Below, one piece after another: positions 45,000-54,656 of a stretch of DNA of 64,000 bases (the stretch's first letter is position 1; the number at the start of each line of letters is the position of its first letter). The position numbers and the translations under genes are program-made. Source of the stretch: Enterococcus sp. DIV0212c. Its GTDB lineage: Bacteria; Bacillota; Bacilli; Lactobacillales; Enterococcaceae. The stretch spans positions 74,604-138,603 of the forward strand of contig NZ_JAFREN010000002.1 of assembly GCF_017377505.1 (NCBI RefSeq), in the 5' to 3' direction. The notes below the pieces were generated by a model that saw only the letters and a list, made by a program, of their open reading frames with translations, had not been told where the DNA came from and did not search any database.

Positions 45000-45797
45000 C
45001 TATTTCCCTTTTAATATTACTTCTGATTTGATCCAAGATTTTATTGTATCTTTATGATACATTGCTAAAATTTCGGTATACAAAATGTCGATTACTGTTA
45101 ATACTGGGATCTGAGGAGATATGCCACCCATGTCTTTTTTCCCCATTGAGCTAGTCAGACAGAAGCTTTCGGCAAACTCTTTATATGGACTTTTCTCGTT
45201 GGCTGTTATCACAATCACATTTGCATTTTTTTCAGAAACGATTTTTACAGCTTCATGTATGGCTTCGTTATCGCCAGAAATCGAAGAAACAACAACCAAG
45301 TCACCTTGTTGAACACCATGAGCCATCATTACAATCGAATGTTCATCCTTAATTACATTGACAACCTTTCCAAGTCGAGAAAATTTGAATTCAAAATCCT
45401 CTCCGCAAAATGCATTGTAACCTGTTCCCCAATAATGAATGATCCGACCAGCATCGATCATTAAGGCAGCTTTTTTTACTTCATCTTTATCCAGCTTTTC
45501 TATAATGTCGTTTAGAAGCAGTGAGTAGTTCAAATTTACATAGCTAATACTTGAATCTGACTGTTTCTTTGATCCTTTACTTGAATATTTATATAAATAG
45601 ATTAATTCTTTGTAATTTGCTAAACCGATTTTTTTACAAAAACGTGTAATTGAAGAATTAGAAACACTAAGTTTTTTAGCTAGCTCTTGAATTCCTAATT
45701 CTTTATTCCCATCAAGAAAATACTGAGCAATTACTCGTTCTACGTCAGTAAACTTCTTTTCATTTGCTTGAATGATCAATTCAATATAGCTTTCCAT
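45000..45797 (-). CDS. RpiR-family regulator of the mannoside locus
   Basis: A 265-residue protein with N-terminal HTH (LAKKLSVSNSSITRFCKKIG) and C-terminal SIS sugar-phosphate-binding domain (IIHYWGTGYNAFCGEDF, VVVSSISGDNEAI). It should sense a phosphorylated sugar imported by the PTS and control the mannosidase genes. It lies between the EIIC gene and GH125 on the same strand, with a palindromic element upstream of it. Confidence 0.9.
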   Translation of the reverse strand: MESYIELIIQANEKKFTDVERVIAQYFLDGNKELGIQELAKKLSVSNSSITRFCKKIGLANYKELIYLYKYSSKGSKKQSDSSISYVNLNYSLLLNDIIEKLDKDEVKKAALMIDAGRIIHYWGTGYNAFCGEDFEFKFSRLGKVVNVIKDEHSIVMMAHGVQQGDLVVVSSISGDNEAIHEAVKIVSEKNANVIVITANEKSPYKEFAESFCLTSSMGKKDMGGISPQIPVLTVIDILYTEILAMYHKDTIKSWIKSEVILKGK

Positions 45798-45837
45798 ACT
45801 TGCCTCTCTCCTTCCTTTACTTCAACAAAAACAAGAG

Positions 45838-45902
45838 GAGGATGGGACAGAAATGTTTAATCCCGAAAAATAAGAAGGGATTGCTTCTAGTCCCACCGTT
45901 TA
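45838..45902. repeat. shortened GGGACAGAA palindromic element
   Basis: Begins GAGGATGGGACAGAAATG and ends GTCCCACCGTTTA, the same termini as the 119-bp element at 19582-19700 read on the opposite strand, with about 50 bp of the interior missing. The copy keeps a foldable core (AATCCC/GGGATT). It lies between the EIIC stop and RpiR start and may act as a terminator. Confidence 0.7.
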
Positions 45903-45939
45903 TCCATCTCACGTATCTCTTGTTTTGGCTGATCAATAA

Positions 45940-47262
45940 CTAGTTTTGTGCATTGAGTAATTGACTTTCGTCAAATTTCATATTCATCCGCACAAACGGA
46001 GCATAAATGAAGACATCTAATACCACTAAAGCAGCGGTCAAGATCACCGGACTCAAATGAAATGCGCCTAAAATCCACGTACTGACAAAGATCGGTTCGT
46101 TTCCAGAATTTAAAACAACTAACGGAACGACCCAACCAATTTTAGTCACAATATAAGCAACAATTGCGTTAAACACTGGCACGAATACAAATGGAATGAA
46201 CATCAAAGGGTTCAATACAATCGGAAAACCAAAAATAATTGGCTCATTGATCCCGAATAACCCTGGAATAAATGATAGTTTTGCGACTTCTCGACCGCTA
46301 TATGTTTTAGGTGTAAAAATCAAGATTGCTAAGATCAAACCGAAAGTTGCACCAGAACCACCAATCATCGCATAAACATTTGTCATTGTATTTGGAGCAA
46401 TAGAAATATCAGCAAAACTTTTTGTTTCAGCAAATTTCGCAACATTTTCCAAGAAAATCGGCAACCATAAAGCAGAAACAACACCCCAAACAATATTAAA
46501 TCCATGCAATCCTAAAAACCATAGGATTTGTTCCAATAAAATAACTACGATAATAGCTGGTAACCCAGTTCCTACAGAAGTCAAAGGTTGAACAAATACT
46601 TGACTGACCATGTCCATAAAAGAATTGAAGTCAAATGCTTCAATCACCACTTTTAATACAGAACAAATCAACAATACAATTGAAATTGGAATCAAAGCGA
46701 AAAATGAATCAAATACATTTGGCGGAACATTTCCAGGAAGTTTGATAGCAATTTTGTGTTTTGCTAAAATCGAATACAGGTAAACAGCTAATAATCCAAC
46801 GATCAAAGCCGTAAACATGCCTTCATAACTAAAGAAATTATTCGCGTATCCTTGAAGAACTTTTGCTGAATTATCTGCAAAATTCACATTATTCGGTACC
46901 ATGACAAAATAAGCAGCAAACGCTAATAATGTTGCTAGTAGCGGATTGATGTTTGATTCAGGATGTTTTTTCATCAACTCTTTTGCATAATTATATGCGG
47001 TAGAAAATACAATCAGTAATGCTACAATTCCAAGTGTTCCTTGATAAACATTACCAAAGATTCCAGATGCTGTCTGGCCAAGCGCCGTTTCTCCAAAAAA
47101 TGCATCGATCTGCATTTTGATCAGGTTAGAAAATGAACCAACCACTGTAAACGGAATACTGCTGATAAAGGCATTTTTGATTGCTTGTAAAACACTGTTA
47201 TTATCTACTTTATTTGCGATTTTTAATAATGGCTCTTGTATTTTCTCAATGTTTATATTCAT
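45940..47262 (-). CDS. PTS EIIC, cellobiose/diacetylchitobiose family
   Basis: A 440-residue PTS permease with about ten membrane segments and the EIIC marks GSGATFGLILAI near 300 and LFGINEPIIFGFPIVLNPLMFIPF near 340 (key GINEPIIFG). No EIIA or EIIB gene is in the window, so phosphotransfer components must come from elsewhere. Placed 23 nt after GH38, it likely imports a mannose-containing disaccharide or oligosaccharide. Confidence 0.9.
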   Translation of the reverse strand: MNINIEKIQEPLLKIANKVDNNSVLQAIKNAFISSIPFTVVGSFSNLIKMQIDAFFGETALGQTASGIFGNVYQGTLGIVALLIVFSTAYNYAKELMKKHPESNINPLLATLLAFAAYFVMVPNNVNFADNSAKVLQGYANNFFSYEGMFTALIVGLLAVYLYSILAKHKIAIKLPGNVPPNVFDSFFALIPISIVLLICSVLKVVIEAFDFNSFMDMVSQVFVQPLTSVGTGLPAIIVVILLEQILWFLGLHGFNIVWGVVSALWLPIFLENVAKFAETKSFADISIAPNTMTNVYAMIGGSGATFGLILAILIFTPKTYSGREVAKLSFIPGLFGINEPIIFGFPIVLNPLMFIPFVFVPVFNAIVAYIVTKIGWVVPLVVLNSGNEPIFVSTWILGAFHLSPVILTAALVVLDVFIYAPFVRMNMKFDESQLLNAQN

Positions 47263-47284
47263 GTTAAATCAACCTTTCCCATGT

Positions 47285-49912
47285 TTATCTTTCTATTGAA
47301 ACTGTTTTAATTTCCCCTGGCTTAAACTCACCTAACGATAGTTCATCCAACATGCCTAAAGATTTAATTGCATCACCATTCAAGTTAACGAAGCGAACAT
47401 TGCTTTTAACTGCTAAAGTTAATTTTTCTTCCTTGAGCGCTTCTGTTAATGACGGATTATACAGTCGAATATTGACCCATTGCTCATCTCTACTTAGTTC
47501 AATTGCACTAAATACTAAATTAGATCCATTTAACGTTATCAATTCTTTTACATCGTTGATTTGATCTAGTTTATTGCTCTGGAAGTATTGAATTGGATTG
47601 GTAAAACGATTCAATGTTTGAACTTGGTAATACGGTCTAGTGACTGAATATACTTGATATTCTTTTTGAATCATTACAGGATCAAAATCATCTGTGATCA
47701 TCAATGATAACTCCATCTCCAATGGACCTAATAATTGACTGTCAGGTGTGGGGATATAACGATATTGGTTCCCAGATGCATCTCCTGGTCTTCTTAATAA
47801 TTCTGGTCTTCCTAAGAATCCTACACCTCTAAATAAAGTGATATACAATGAATTGTTGATCACTTGATATTCTTTAATTCCCTTACTCATTACGGTCCAA
47901 CTTGCAGCAGAATCATGGATATTCGTATAATGAATCATTGGGTAAATTTCAGTGGGTTCTTCTTTCCAGCCAAGTTCTTTCCAGTCATGAATGTGAGGAT
48001 CTTGATTATTTCGTTCAACAATGCCAAACAATGTATCTGCATAGCTAACCTGGCTTTCTACAGGTGTTTTTATAACTAAGCGCATCCGATGATCCAAGAC
48101 TTGATTGTTTATGTTTAATTTCATATCGATTCGTTTGGACTTTTTACTTAGTGATACGGTAAAGCTATAATCGACTTCTGCATTTAATTCTTGTTCTTTT
48201 CTCGCGCGTAAATCTTTCGGCAGCTGCCAAGTACCAGTTACTGTCATTATTGAAACGAGCGAACCTTGTTGAACCGAAATATCTGTTGTATTAAAGAATA
48301 ATTGATGAACTTTATCATGATAAGCAGGAGAGTAATCATACGTATCTCCTTCATCACCAGATTCTTCCACGTATAAACAATTTTCGTAAGTTATGCCTTG
48401 CTCTTTTAGTGAAATCGAAAAATTTCCTTCTAAGAAACTGATTTTATAACGATCATTTTCAATCATCGCTTTTTCTGTGTTTTCATATTTTCCGCTAACA
48501 GTTAATTCTTCTTGTTCTTCCACAGTAAGGATTGTATAAGACAAAGGCGCCGTCTCTTTTACAAAGCTTAGTTTATGGATATAGTAGTATTTTGATTCAT
48601 CATACTCACTTTCTGATCGTCTAACTTCACCAGCATAAACTTTCTCAGTTGATAGAATTTGAATAGGCAGTTCCTCATGTTTCTCGTCAAATAACTTGAT
48701 TATTTGCTTTTTAGTACTTACTTCAACTATATAAGGATCTGTTCTTGTATAAGGTAATGTGTTAAATAAAACTAAATTATTTTCTTCGATTCCTTCAATT
48801 GATTCAGAAATTTTTCTTACCAAATAATCAATAGTTGAATAAGATAATTGGTCCGCTTCTTTGTATCTAGCCAAAATCATTTCATTTGTTTTGTCTGTAT
48901 TACAACCACCGATACTGTCGTGTGCATGATTTTTTAAGAGTAGCTTCCAAATATAATCCATTAGTTCACGTTTAAATGGAATCCCAATATCATCAGCCAT
49001 CAACATCAGCGGTTCTAATTGGAAAATCAACCGATTTTCAATCGTATCATTTAATTTTTTCAAATCATATCTTGATGAATAAATAGAACGATGAATTTTA
49101 GAAACGCTTCCACTCATGAACTCACCTTGAACGGTTGGTAGCTCTGTATTATCTTTTCTTAATAAATTAAAAATATGAGGATAATTGCTTTCTTCAATTT
49201 TGTATTCACTACTAAATTGTTCATTTACTTCTTGAATGATTGTTTTTAAGTTGCGATCGACTGCTCGCTGATCACCGCCAATTGGTAAAGTGATCACCTC
49301 AGTTGCACTATCTTCGGCTACAATATCAAGAATATTTTTTTTCTCATATAGCGCCCCTTCCACAAGTGCCACACCAGCGTAATATCCATTTCGAATATTT
49401 ATCGTCAATACTTTAGAGCCATCTTCTGCTGTCCAGTAAAATTCACGACTTTTAGTGACTTCATTTGGCATTCCTCGCCAAAATACAGCATCTTCAATGC
49501 CAAAACCATTATAGATTTTAGGCATGTCTTTGCCTTGTCCAAATGAATCTGGCAGATAGCCTAGAGAGGTGTGGCCTCCTAAGCGTTTCGACATATCGAT
49601 CCCGATTTGTAGATTTTTCACTACAGATTCACCAGCAACAACGAATTCATCCATCTGTGTATACCAAGGACCAATAAATAATTTTTGCGCCTCAACAAGT
49701 TCTTTGATTTTTGCTGTTTTTTCTGGATATACTTTTAAATAATCATCTATAATACTTAATTGTCCATCCAGATAATAATAATCCAGTTCGTTATTTTCTA
49801 ATGCATAGATCACCTCATCCATATGATAAGAAAATTGTATAAATGCTTCATTATCACTAAAGTACCACTCACGATCCCAATGAGTATGGGCAACTACATG
49901 TACCTTCTTCAT
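47285..49912 (-). CDS. GH38 alpha-mannosidase
   Basis: An 875-residue cytosolic enzyme. N-terminal catalytic domain begins VHVVAHTHWDREWYFS (zinc ligands HxD), has the LGYLPDSFGQGKDMP nucleophile region near residue 110 and NHAHDSIGGCNTD near 330 with zinc ligands. Middle and C-terminal beta domains follow. It hydrolyses alpha-mannosides, probably alpha-1,3 or 1,2-linked intracellular oligosaccharides or phosphorylated forms. First gene of the locus with a cre-like site upstream. Confidence 0.95.
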   Translation of the reverse strand: MKKVHVVAHTHWDREWYFSDNEAFIQFSYHMDEVIYALENNELDYYYLDGQLSIIDDYLKVYPEKTAKIKELVEAQKLFIGPWYTQMDEFVVAGESVVKNLQIGIDMSKRLGGHTSLGYLPDSFGQGKDMPKIYNGFGIEDAVFWRGMPNEVTKSREFYWTAEDGSKVLTINIRNGYYAGVALVEGALYEKKNILDIVAEDSATEVITLPIGGDQRAVDRNLKTIIQEVNEQFSSEYKIEESNYPHIFNLLRKDNTELPTVQGEFMSGSVSKIHRSIYSSRYDLKKLNDTIENRLIFQLEPLMLMADDIGIPFKRELMDYIWKLLLKNHAHDSIGGCNTDKTNEMILARYKEADQLSYSTIDYLVRKISESIEGIEENNLVLFNTLPYTRTDPYIVEVSTKKQIIKLFDEKHEELPIQILSTEKVYAGEVRRSESEYDESKYYYIHKLSFVKETAPLSYTILTVEEQEELTVSGKYENTEKAMIENDRYKISFLEGNFSISLKEQGITYENCLYVEESGDEGDTYDYSPAYHDKVHQLFFNTTDISVQQGSLVSIMTVTGTWQLPKDLRARKEQELNAEVDYSFTVSLSKKSKRIDMKLNINNQVLDHRMRLVIKTPVESQVSYADTLFGIVERNNQDPHIHDWKELGWKEEPTEIYPMIHYTNIHDSAASWTVMSKGIKEYQVINNSLYITLFRGVGFLGRPELLRRPGDASGNQYRYIPTPDSQLLGPLEMELSLMITDDFDPVMIQKEYQVYSVTRPYYQVQTLNRFTNPIQYFQSNKLDQINDVKELITLNGSNLVFSAIELSRDEQWVNIRLYNPSLTEALKEEKLTLAVKSNVRFVNLNGDAIKSLGMLDELSLGEFKPGEIKTVSIER

Positions 49913-50233
49913 TTGTTATTTTCTCCTTCCATCATTGCTCATCTTTAATATACTCTGGATCACTCAAAAAGAAAACGATTACGGTAATACTTTCAAGTAT
50001 TTTCTTATTTTAGATAAATTAATGAAAATATTATCATGATTTTAATTAAAAAAAACATCAAAAGTCAAAGTGATATGCTTTTGATGTCGTCCTTATATTC
50101 TTTTTTTCCTCTCTTAACTACGAAACTATTTTCATAACGCGTTGAACTTAGTAGCTTCGATTATCACCGTTTTTATGACTAACTAAAAAAAGATTCCTGT
50201 CAGTAATTTCAGACAGAAACCTTTTTGGTTCAT
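49913..50233. other. intergenic control region with cre-like site and terminator
   Basis: Plus-strand AGAAAACGATTACG (49970-49983) matches 12 of 14 cre positions, and on the minus strand TATATT follows as a possible -10 for the mannosidase locus; CcpA control would fit. A hairpin at 50185-50226 (AAAAAAGATTCCTGTC / GACAGAAACCTTTTT) is the terminator of the monooxygenase/ECF operon. A CATCAAAAG/CTTTTGATG pair lies at about 50057-50085. No gene seen. Confidence 0.5.
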
Positions 50234-50569
50234 TTATGTTAGTACTTCATATTCAGCTATTGTACTTGAAATAATTCCTGGTCGTTTCTTTTCTATATCT
50301 GTTTCCTGTTTTGGTGCTTTTCGTTGGTGCATTTGTTTAAATGATTGACTTTGTACCCAATTTTTTTGGTGTTCTTTTGAAGTCCATCGACTTAAAACCA
50401 CCAATTCAGTGATCTCAGGATCATTTGGTAAAGTGCGGTGCATTAATTGAAAATTTAAGAAACCATCAACTGCTTCCATACTTTCTTTGGTATGACCTGC
50501 TGTAAACTGTTGAATGATTCTTTGTGAATGAGCGGTTTCTGTTTGGATCGTATTCGTTACAATATACAT
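50234..50569 (-). CDS. IsdG/HmoA-like heme-degrading monooxygenase
   Basis: A 111-residue protein of the antibiotic-biosynthesis-monooxygenase fold. It starts MYIVTNTIQTETAHSQRI at the ATG 50569, after GGAGGG; a longer frame to 50620 overlaps the ATPase gene. GFLNFQLMHRTL and VVLSRWTSKEHQKNWVQS match heme-degrading HmoA/IsdG-type proteins. As last gene of a Fur-box operon with an ECF transporter, it likely opens imported heme to release iron. Enzyme activity is inferred. Confidence 0.75.
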   Translation of the reverse strand: MYIVTNTIQTETAHSQRIIQQFTAGHTKESMEAVDGFLNFQLMHRTLPNDPEITELVVLSRWTSKEHQKNWVQSQSFKQMHQRKAPKQETDIEKKRPGIISSTIAEYEVLT

Positions 50570-50582
50570 ATACTTCCCTCCA

Positions 50583-52010
50583 TTAGTGATTGATAGTTGT
50601 TTCGATAAAACAATCTTCAATGATTTTTCCTTGATCGAAATGAATTACTCTCTGACAAGTACGGCTTAGAAATTCTTTATCATGTGTGATTACAAGAACT
50701 AAGATATTTTCTTGATGCAGCCAGCGAATTGTATTACTAACTTCTTCCATATGCAATAAATCCAATCCACTTGTCGGTTCATCAAAAATAATGATTTTTT
50801 TACCTGATAATAACGCACTAGCAATTGCTACTCGTTGTTTTTCTCCACCTGACAAAGTTTGTGGGTGACGTTGTAACAAGGGCTCTAGATTGAGCATTTG
50901 GACAATTTTATCATATTCATTCGTATTTTTTGCATTCAAGCTAATCTCTTTTTCTACAGTTTCAAAAAATAACTGAAGATTAACATCCTGCATTACAACA
51001 AAACTTTCTTTGATCAATTGTTTTGATGTCATCAGTTGTTGATTTAATTTAATCACACCTTGGCTAGGTTTGATCAATCCCGATAAAAGTTTTGAGAATG
51101 TAGATTTCCCAGCGCCATTGTGACCGATGATTCCAGTGATGTGGTCACTCGTTAAGCTGAGTGAAGGAATCTTCAACACAGAAAGTTGCTTACGATAATG
51201 AAAATCAAGCTCTTCACAAGAAAGAACTAGTTTTTCTAAACCCTTTTCTTGACCACTTGTTTTTGTAAATGTTGTTTGTTCGAGTGATCTCAAACCCATT
51301 GCTTGGATTTCTCTTGGTGTTTTTTCTCTCATTTCTTTGCTTGTATAGCTTTCGACAATTGTTCCTTCGTCCATAACTAAATAACGATCTGCAAGATCTG
51401 TCAAATAGTATAGACGGTGTTCAGACACAATGATCGTCATGCCTTCATCTTTAAGCACCCGTAAATAGCCTTTTAATCGATCAATCGTTTCTTCATCTAA
51501 ATTGCTTGAAGGTTCATCCAGTAAAAATAACTGATGCTTCAACATGCTGGCAGAAGCAAAGGCAATCAATTGTTTTTGTCCTCCAGATAAATGAAACATG
51601 CTTCGTTCTAAAAATTCTTCTAAAGAAAATAAACTTGTTATTTCCTTGATTCGCTCAATCATTTCCTTTGGCGGTACACCATAATTTTCCATCGCAAATG
51701 CTAATTCAGAATAGACATCGCTGGTAAAAAATTGAGTCTTAGGATTTTGAAATACGACACCAATGTCGCATACATATTCATTAAATTCTTTCGTTAATAA
51801 ATCTTGACCTAAAACAGAACCTGTTCCTGTCAGCTCTCCTGTATACAGTTCAGGAATCAAACCGTTTAAGATTCTTAGTAGCGTTGACTTACCACAACCA
51901 CTTTTACCACATAAAACAATAAACTCACCTGCTTGAATATCTAAATCAACTTGCTGGATGATTCTTTCCTGATCCTCATAGGCAAAAGTTACATTCTGTA
52001 AATCAATCAT
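50583..52010 (-). CDS. ECF transporter ATPase, fused EcfA-EcfA'
   Basis: A 475-residue protein with two ABC cassettes. First: GKSGCGKSTLL, LSGGQKQ and LLDEPSSNLD. Second: GHNGAGKSTFS, LSGGEKQR and IFDEPTSGLD. Fusion of both ATPases in one chain is common in dedicated (group I) ECF modules. It powers the S-component encoded upstream. Its start abuts the EcfT stop. Confidence 0.93.
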   Translation of the reverse strand: MIDLQNVTFAYEDQERIIQQVDLDIQAGEFIVLCGKSGCGKSTLLRILNGLIPELYTGELTGTGSVLGQDLLTKEFNEYVCDIGVVFQNPKTQFFTSDVYSELAFAMENYGVPPKEMIERIKEITSLFSLEEFLERSMFHLSGGQKQLIAFASASMLKHQLFLLDEPSSNLDEETIDRLKGYLRVLKDEGMTIIVSEHRLYYLTDLADRYLVMDEGTIVESYTSKEMREKTPREIQAMGLRSLEQTTFTKTSGQEKGLEKLVLSCEELDFHYRKQLSVLKIPSLSLTSDHITGIIGHNGAGKSTFSKLLSGLIKPSQGVIKLNQQLMTSKQLIKESFVVMQDVNLQLFFETVEKEISLNAKNTNEYDKIVQMLNLEPLLQRHPQTLSGGEKQRVAIASALLSGKKIIIFDEPTSGLDLLHMEEVSNTIRWLHQENILVLVITHDKEFLSRTCQRVIHFDQGKIIEDCFIETTINH

Positions 52011-52705
52011 TAAATCAACCTCCCTATGACACCGCAGACAATCAAAGTACCAATCAATAAATAATCTTGAACTTTCAATTGGATTTCGTAGATACTCGTG
52101 TGTGTTTTGGGATTTGCTAAACCACGAACTAATGCTGCCGAAGACAAATCTAACGATGTATTTTCAGCCGACATTAAAATTGGCACAATGATATATTCCA
52201 TTGTCTGAAATGGATGAAGAAATAAATCTACAGTTGAAACAGCAATTCCCCGATATTTCATTGCATTACGAATACTTCGAAAATCTTGGAAAAGTGTAGG
52301 AAAAAATCGAAACAACACTGTAAGCGGAATAATCAAACCAAACGGCACATGACACTTCTTTAATGCTGCGATCCATTCACTGATTTTTGTCCGATTCATA
52401 GCAAAAGCCGCTGCCATGATCGTTGGCAACATCCGACGATTCCCAACAAATAGAAAATCGAAAAACACAGCAAAACCATTATCAATATAAGGAAATAATA
52501 AATAATCTCCTAAGACGAGCAACCAAAAAACACCATAAAAGATCGTTCCTTTTTTAAAACTACCATTTAGTATAAATAATCCGTATAACAGTGTTACAAA
52601 TAGAATTTCTGCCTTAAATGGTAAAGGAAACATCAACAAAAAACTAGCAAATAAAATCGTACATAGCTTACTTCTGGGATCAAACGTTACGTATGTTTTT
52701 TCCAT
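52010..52705 (-). CDS. ECF transporter transmembrane subunit EcfT
   Basis: About 231 residues with five or six membrane segments and the EcfT coupling helices (MKYRGIAVSTVDLF and SAALVRGLANPKTHTSI, Ala-Arg-Gly motifs). The ATG at 52705 (MEKTYVTFDPRSKLC) has AAAGGA upstream; the frame opens at TTG 52756. The start overlaps the S-component gene by about 26 nt. Confidence 0.88.
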   Translation of the reverse strand: MEKTYVTFDPRSKLCTILFASFLLMFPLPFKAEILFVTLLYGLFILNGSFKKGTIFYGVFWLLVLGDYLLFPYIDNGFAVFFDFLFVGNRRMLPTIMAAAFAMNRTKISEWIAALKKCHVPFGLIIPLTVLFRFFPTLFQDFRSIRNAMKYRGIAVSTVDLFLHPFQTMEYIIVPILMSAENTSLDLSSAALVRGLANPKTHTSIYEIQLKVQDYLLIGTLIVCGVIGRLI

Positions 52706-53297
52706 ATTTTTTTCCTTTAGCTTTATCAAAATGCTTATCGTAAATTTTTTGCCCAATTATTATTCCTAAGATACTACAGATAATGACCGCAGCAACACAG
52801 ACATAAAAGGTGGTTGTTGTGATTGGTGCAAATACTTTATCGATATACACAGCGTCTTTACCACGAGCTACTAACGAATCGATATACGCATTTTTCATGA
52901 ACCACAATGGCAACACAGGTCCCATTAAACCGAAACTAAAAACAATATAACTAAGCATAGTCCGTACTTTTTCAGATAGTTTGGTACGATACTGAATCAA
53001 ATCAGCTGCAACCGCACAAACGATATTCGGTAAAAAAGATAACGGAAAATGACCAGAAACGAGAAAGAATAGTCCCATTACGCTGCCCATGATCGTGATT
53101 GCCCCAAAACGAGGAATACGATGGATGACTAATAAATAAACGATTCCTGCAAAAAGTGCTGTTGCGCTTGGAATAAGAACTGAATTAAACGCTGGAATCG
53201 TGAAACGTAAAATAACCATAGCAATCGTCACGACTAAAAAATAAATGGCTGTATAAATCCCAATAGAAATAAAATCTTGAATTTTTAACTTTTTCAT
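52680..53297 (-). CDS. ECF S-component, MptD/Trep_Strep family
   Basis: A 205-residue membrane protein with five or six membrane segments, FISIGIYTAIYFLV at the N-terminus and a short basic tail. The family (MptD/Trep_Strep) contains substrate-binding S-components linked with ECF modules; some lactic acid bacterial members have been tied to heme uptake. With a Fur-box and heme monooxygenase nearby, heme or an iron-chelate is the best guess. Substrate cannot be read directly. Confidence 0.82.
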   Translation of the reverse strand: MKKLKIQDFISIGIYTAIYFLVVTIAMVILRFTIPAFNSVLIPSATALFAGIVYLLVIHRIPRFGAITIMGSVMGLFFLVSGHFPLSFLPNIVCAVAADLIQYRTKLSEKVRTMLSYIVFSFGLMGPVLPLWFMKNAYIDSLVARGKDAVYIDKVFAPITTTTFYVCVAAVIICSILGIIIGQKIYDKHFDKAKGKKYGKNIRNV

Positions 53298-54466
53298 GTT
53301 TGTACTGACCCTTCTTGTTTTATTGTAAATAAAAATAATAGCTGACCATAGACTTCACTAGTGATTTTCAATTGATAGCGACCGAGCTTTTCAAATTGTG
53401 CACTTGGCAACAATAATTGGTCTTCTGTCAATTCATAGTCCAATGAATAACCATTTTCTGAAGTCTTTTTGGTTTTGAACAATTCAAATTTAGCAGTTTG
53501 GTTGGTTAACTCTTTAACTAATCCTGGATCAATCGACAAACAAATCTTCTCACCTTGCATATATTCTGGTTTAGATAATTTTGGTGGAAATTTCATAGGT
53601 TGTTTTAAGTGAGTCGTAAACTGAACATCTTCAAAACCATCGGCTAAAATCTCAATCGTAACCGATTCATCTGCCTTCCATTGGTCAAATAATTGATATC
53701 TTGGTTCCTTAGTGTTCGCTAAAAGTCCGAACTCTAAATGATTTTCTGGCTTGTGGTATAAGTAATCTGGCCACAAAAGTGGAATTGTCAGACCATTTTT
53801 AGTCATCGTAAAACTGTACACAAACTTCCCATACGCTTCGTGAAACTGATCATACGTGAGAATCTCAAACTCCGGTAAAAATTGAACCATTGCCGCATAG
53901 CTATAATGAGCAAAATAATACATCTCACTTACATATTCTAACTTATTTTGAATAGCTTGAACATTTTTTTCCTGACCAATTTCAAGCAATTCTCTAGAAC
54001 CATATGTACCATCTAAAAATAGACGTTTCCTTTTGTAGCTGCTAAGTTCGATTGCTTCTTCTTCACTGATCGGAGTTAATGACTGAATGGTCGATATTTT
54101 TTCTATAAATTCTGGATAAGCTTCAGTCTTACTTTCAGCTAAAATATAGTCTTTCACAGTAATATAAACTGGTACTTGTTTGATACTATAACTACCTTTT
54201 TCATTTATCTCAATTTTTTGCTGATTTGTATGAGGGAATCTTTCGATAATTTGCTGAAATCTTTCTGATAATCGATAATCAGTTTCGTGCAAATCGGGGC
54301 TATCAGCGTGGTAAAAATCAAAAAAAGTCATGGTTGTCTCACCAATAAAATAACGAGGTAATTTCTTATTTTCGATGTATAGTTGTTTATCGAGCATTAT
54401 AGAACATTGCTCAGTTTGAACATTGTCATAGTTAATTGAAAACCCAGCTATGTTTACTTCTTTCAT
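53294..54466 (-). CDS. unknown protein, first gene of Fur-controlled ECF operon
   Basis: A 390-residue predicted cytosolic protein without signal peptide or membrane segment. I recognise no family. It has mixed alpha/beta composition, few cysteines (one near residue 22), and Tyr/Phe-rich stretches. It overlaps the S-component gene by 4 nt and lies just after a near-perfect Fur box, so it is probably needed for the same iron or heme uptake, for instance in handling imported heme. This is an inference from position. Confidence 0.7.
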   Translation of the reverse strand: MKEVNIAGFSINYDNVQTEQCSIMLDKQLYIENKKLPRYFIGETTMTFFDFYHADSPDLHETDYRLSERFQQIIERFPHTNQQKIEINEKGSYSIKQVPVYITVKDYILAESKTEAYPEFIEKISTIQSLTPISEEEAIELSSYKRKRLFLDGTYGSRELLEIGQEKNVQAIQNKLEYVSEMYYFAHYSYAAMVQFLPEFEILTYDQFHEAYGKFVYSFTMTKNGLTIPLLWPDYLYHKPENHLEFGLLANTKEPRYQLFDQWKADESVTIEILADGFEDVQFTTHLKQPMKFPPKLSKPEYMQGEKICLSIDPGLVKELTNQTAKFELFKTKKTSENGYSLDYELTEDQLLLPSAQFEKLGRYQLKITSEVYGQLLFLFTIKQEGSVQT

Positions 54467-54510
54467 TGAACTACTCCTTTCCTTACTTGGTTAGTATATC
54501 ACAACAAAAT

Positions 54511-54529
54511 GATAATGAGAATCATTATC
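54511..54529. promoter_or_regulatory. Fur box of the ECF operon
   Basis: GATAATGAGAATCATTATC matches 18 of 19 positions of the Fur consensus GATAATGATAATCATTATC and is palindromic but for the centre. It lies 45 nt upstream of the first gene, so the operon should be induced on iron starvation. Confidence 0.92.
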
Positions 54530-54573
54530 AGTAAAATGTAATTTTTTATCTTTTCATCTATTTAATAACCAAA

Positions 54574-54612
54574 GAGGTTGGAACATAACTCTATGAGTCA
54601 CATTCCAACCTC
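54574..54612. terminator. 39-bp GAGGTTGG hairpin, copy 3
   Basis: Arms GAGGTTGG / CCAACCTC, interior ATAACTCTATGAGTCACA, nearly identical to the copy at 31870-31908. It lies between pcp and the Fur-box operon. Confidence 0.6.
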
Positions 54613-54656
54613 ACGGAATCTAGATAAACTTCTTCACTATCTAAGCAACCTATATT

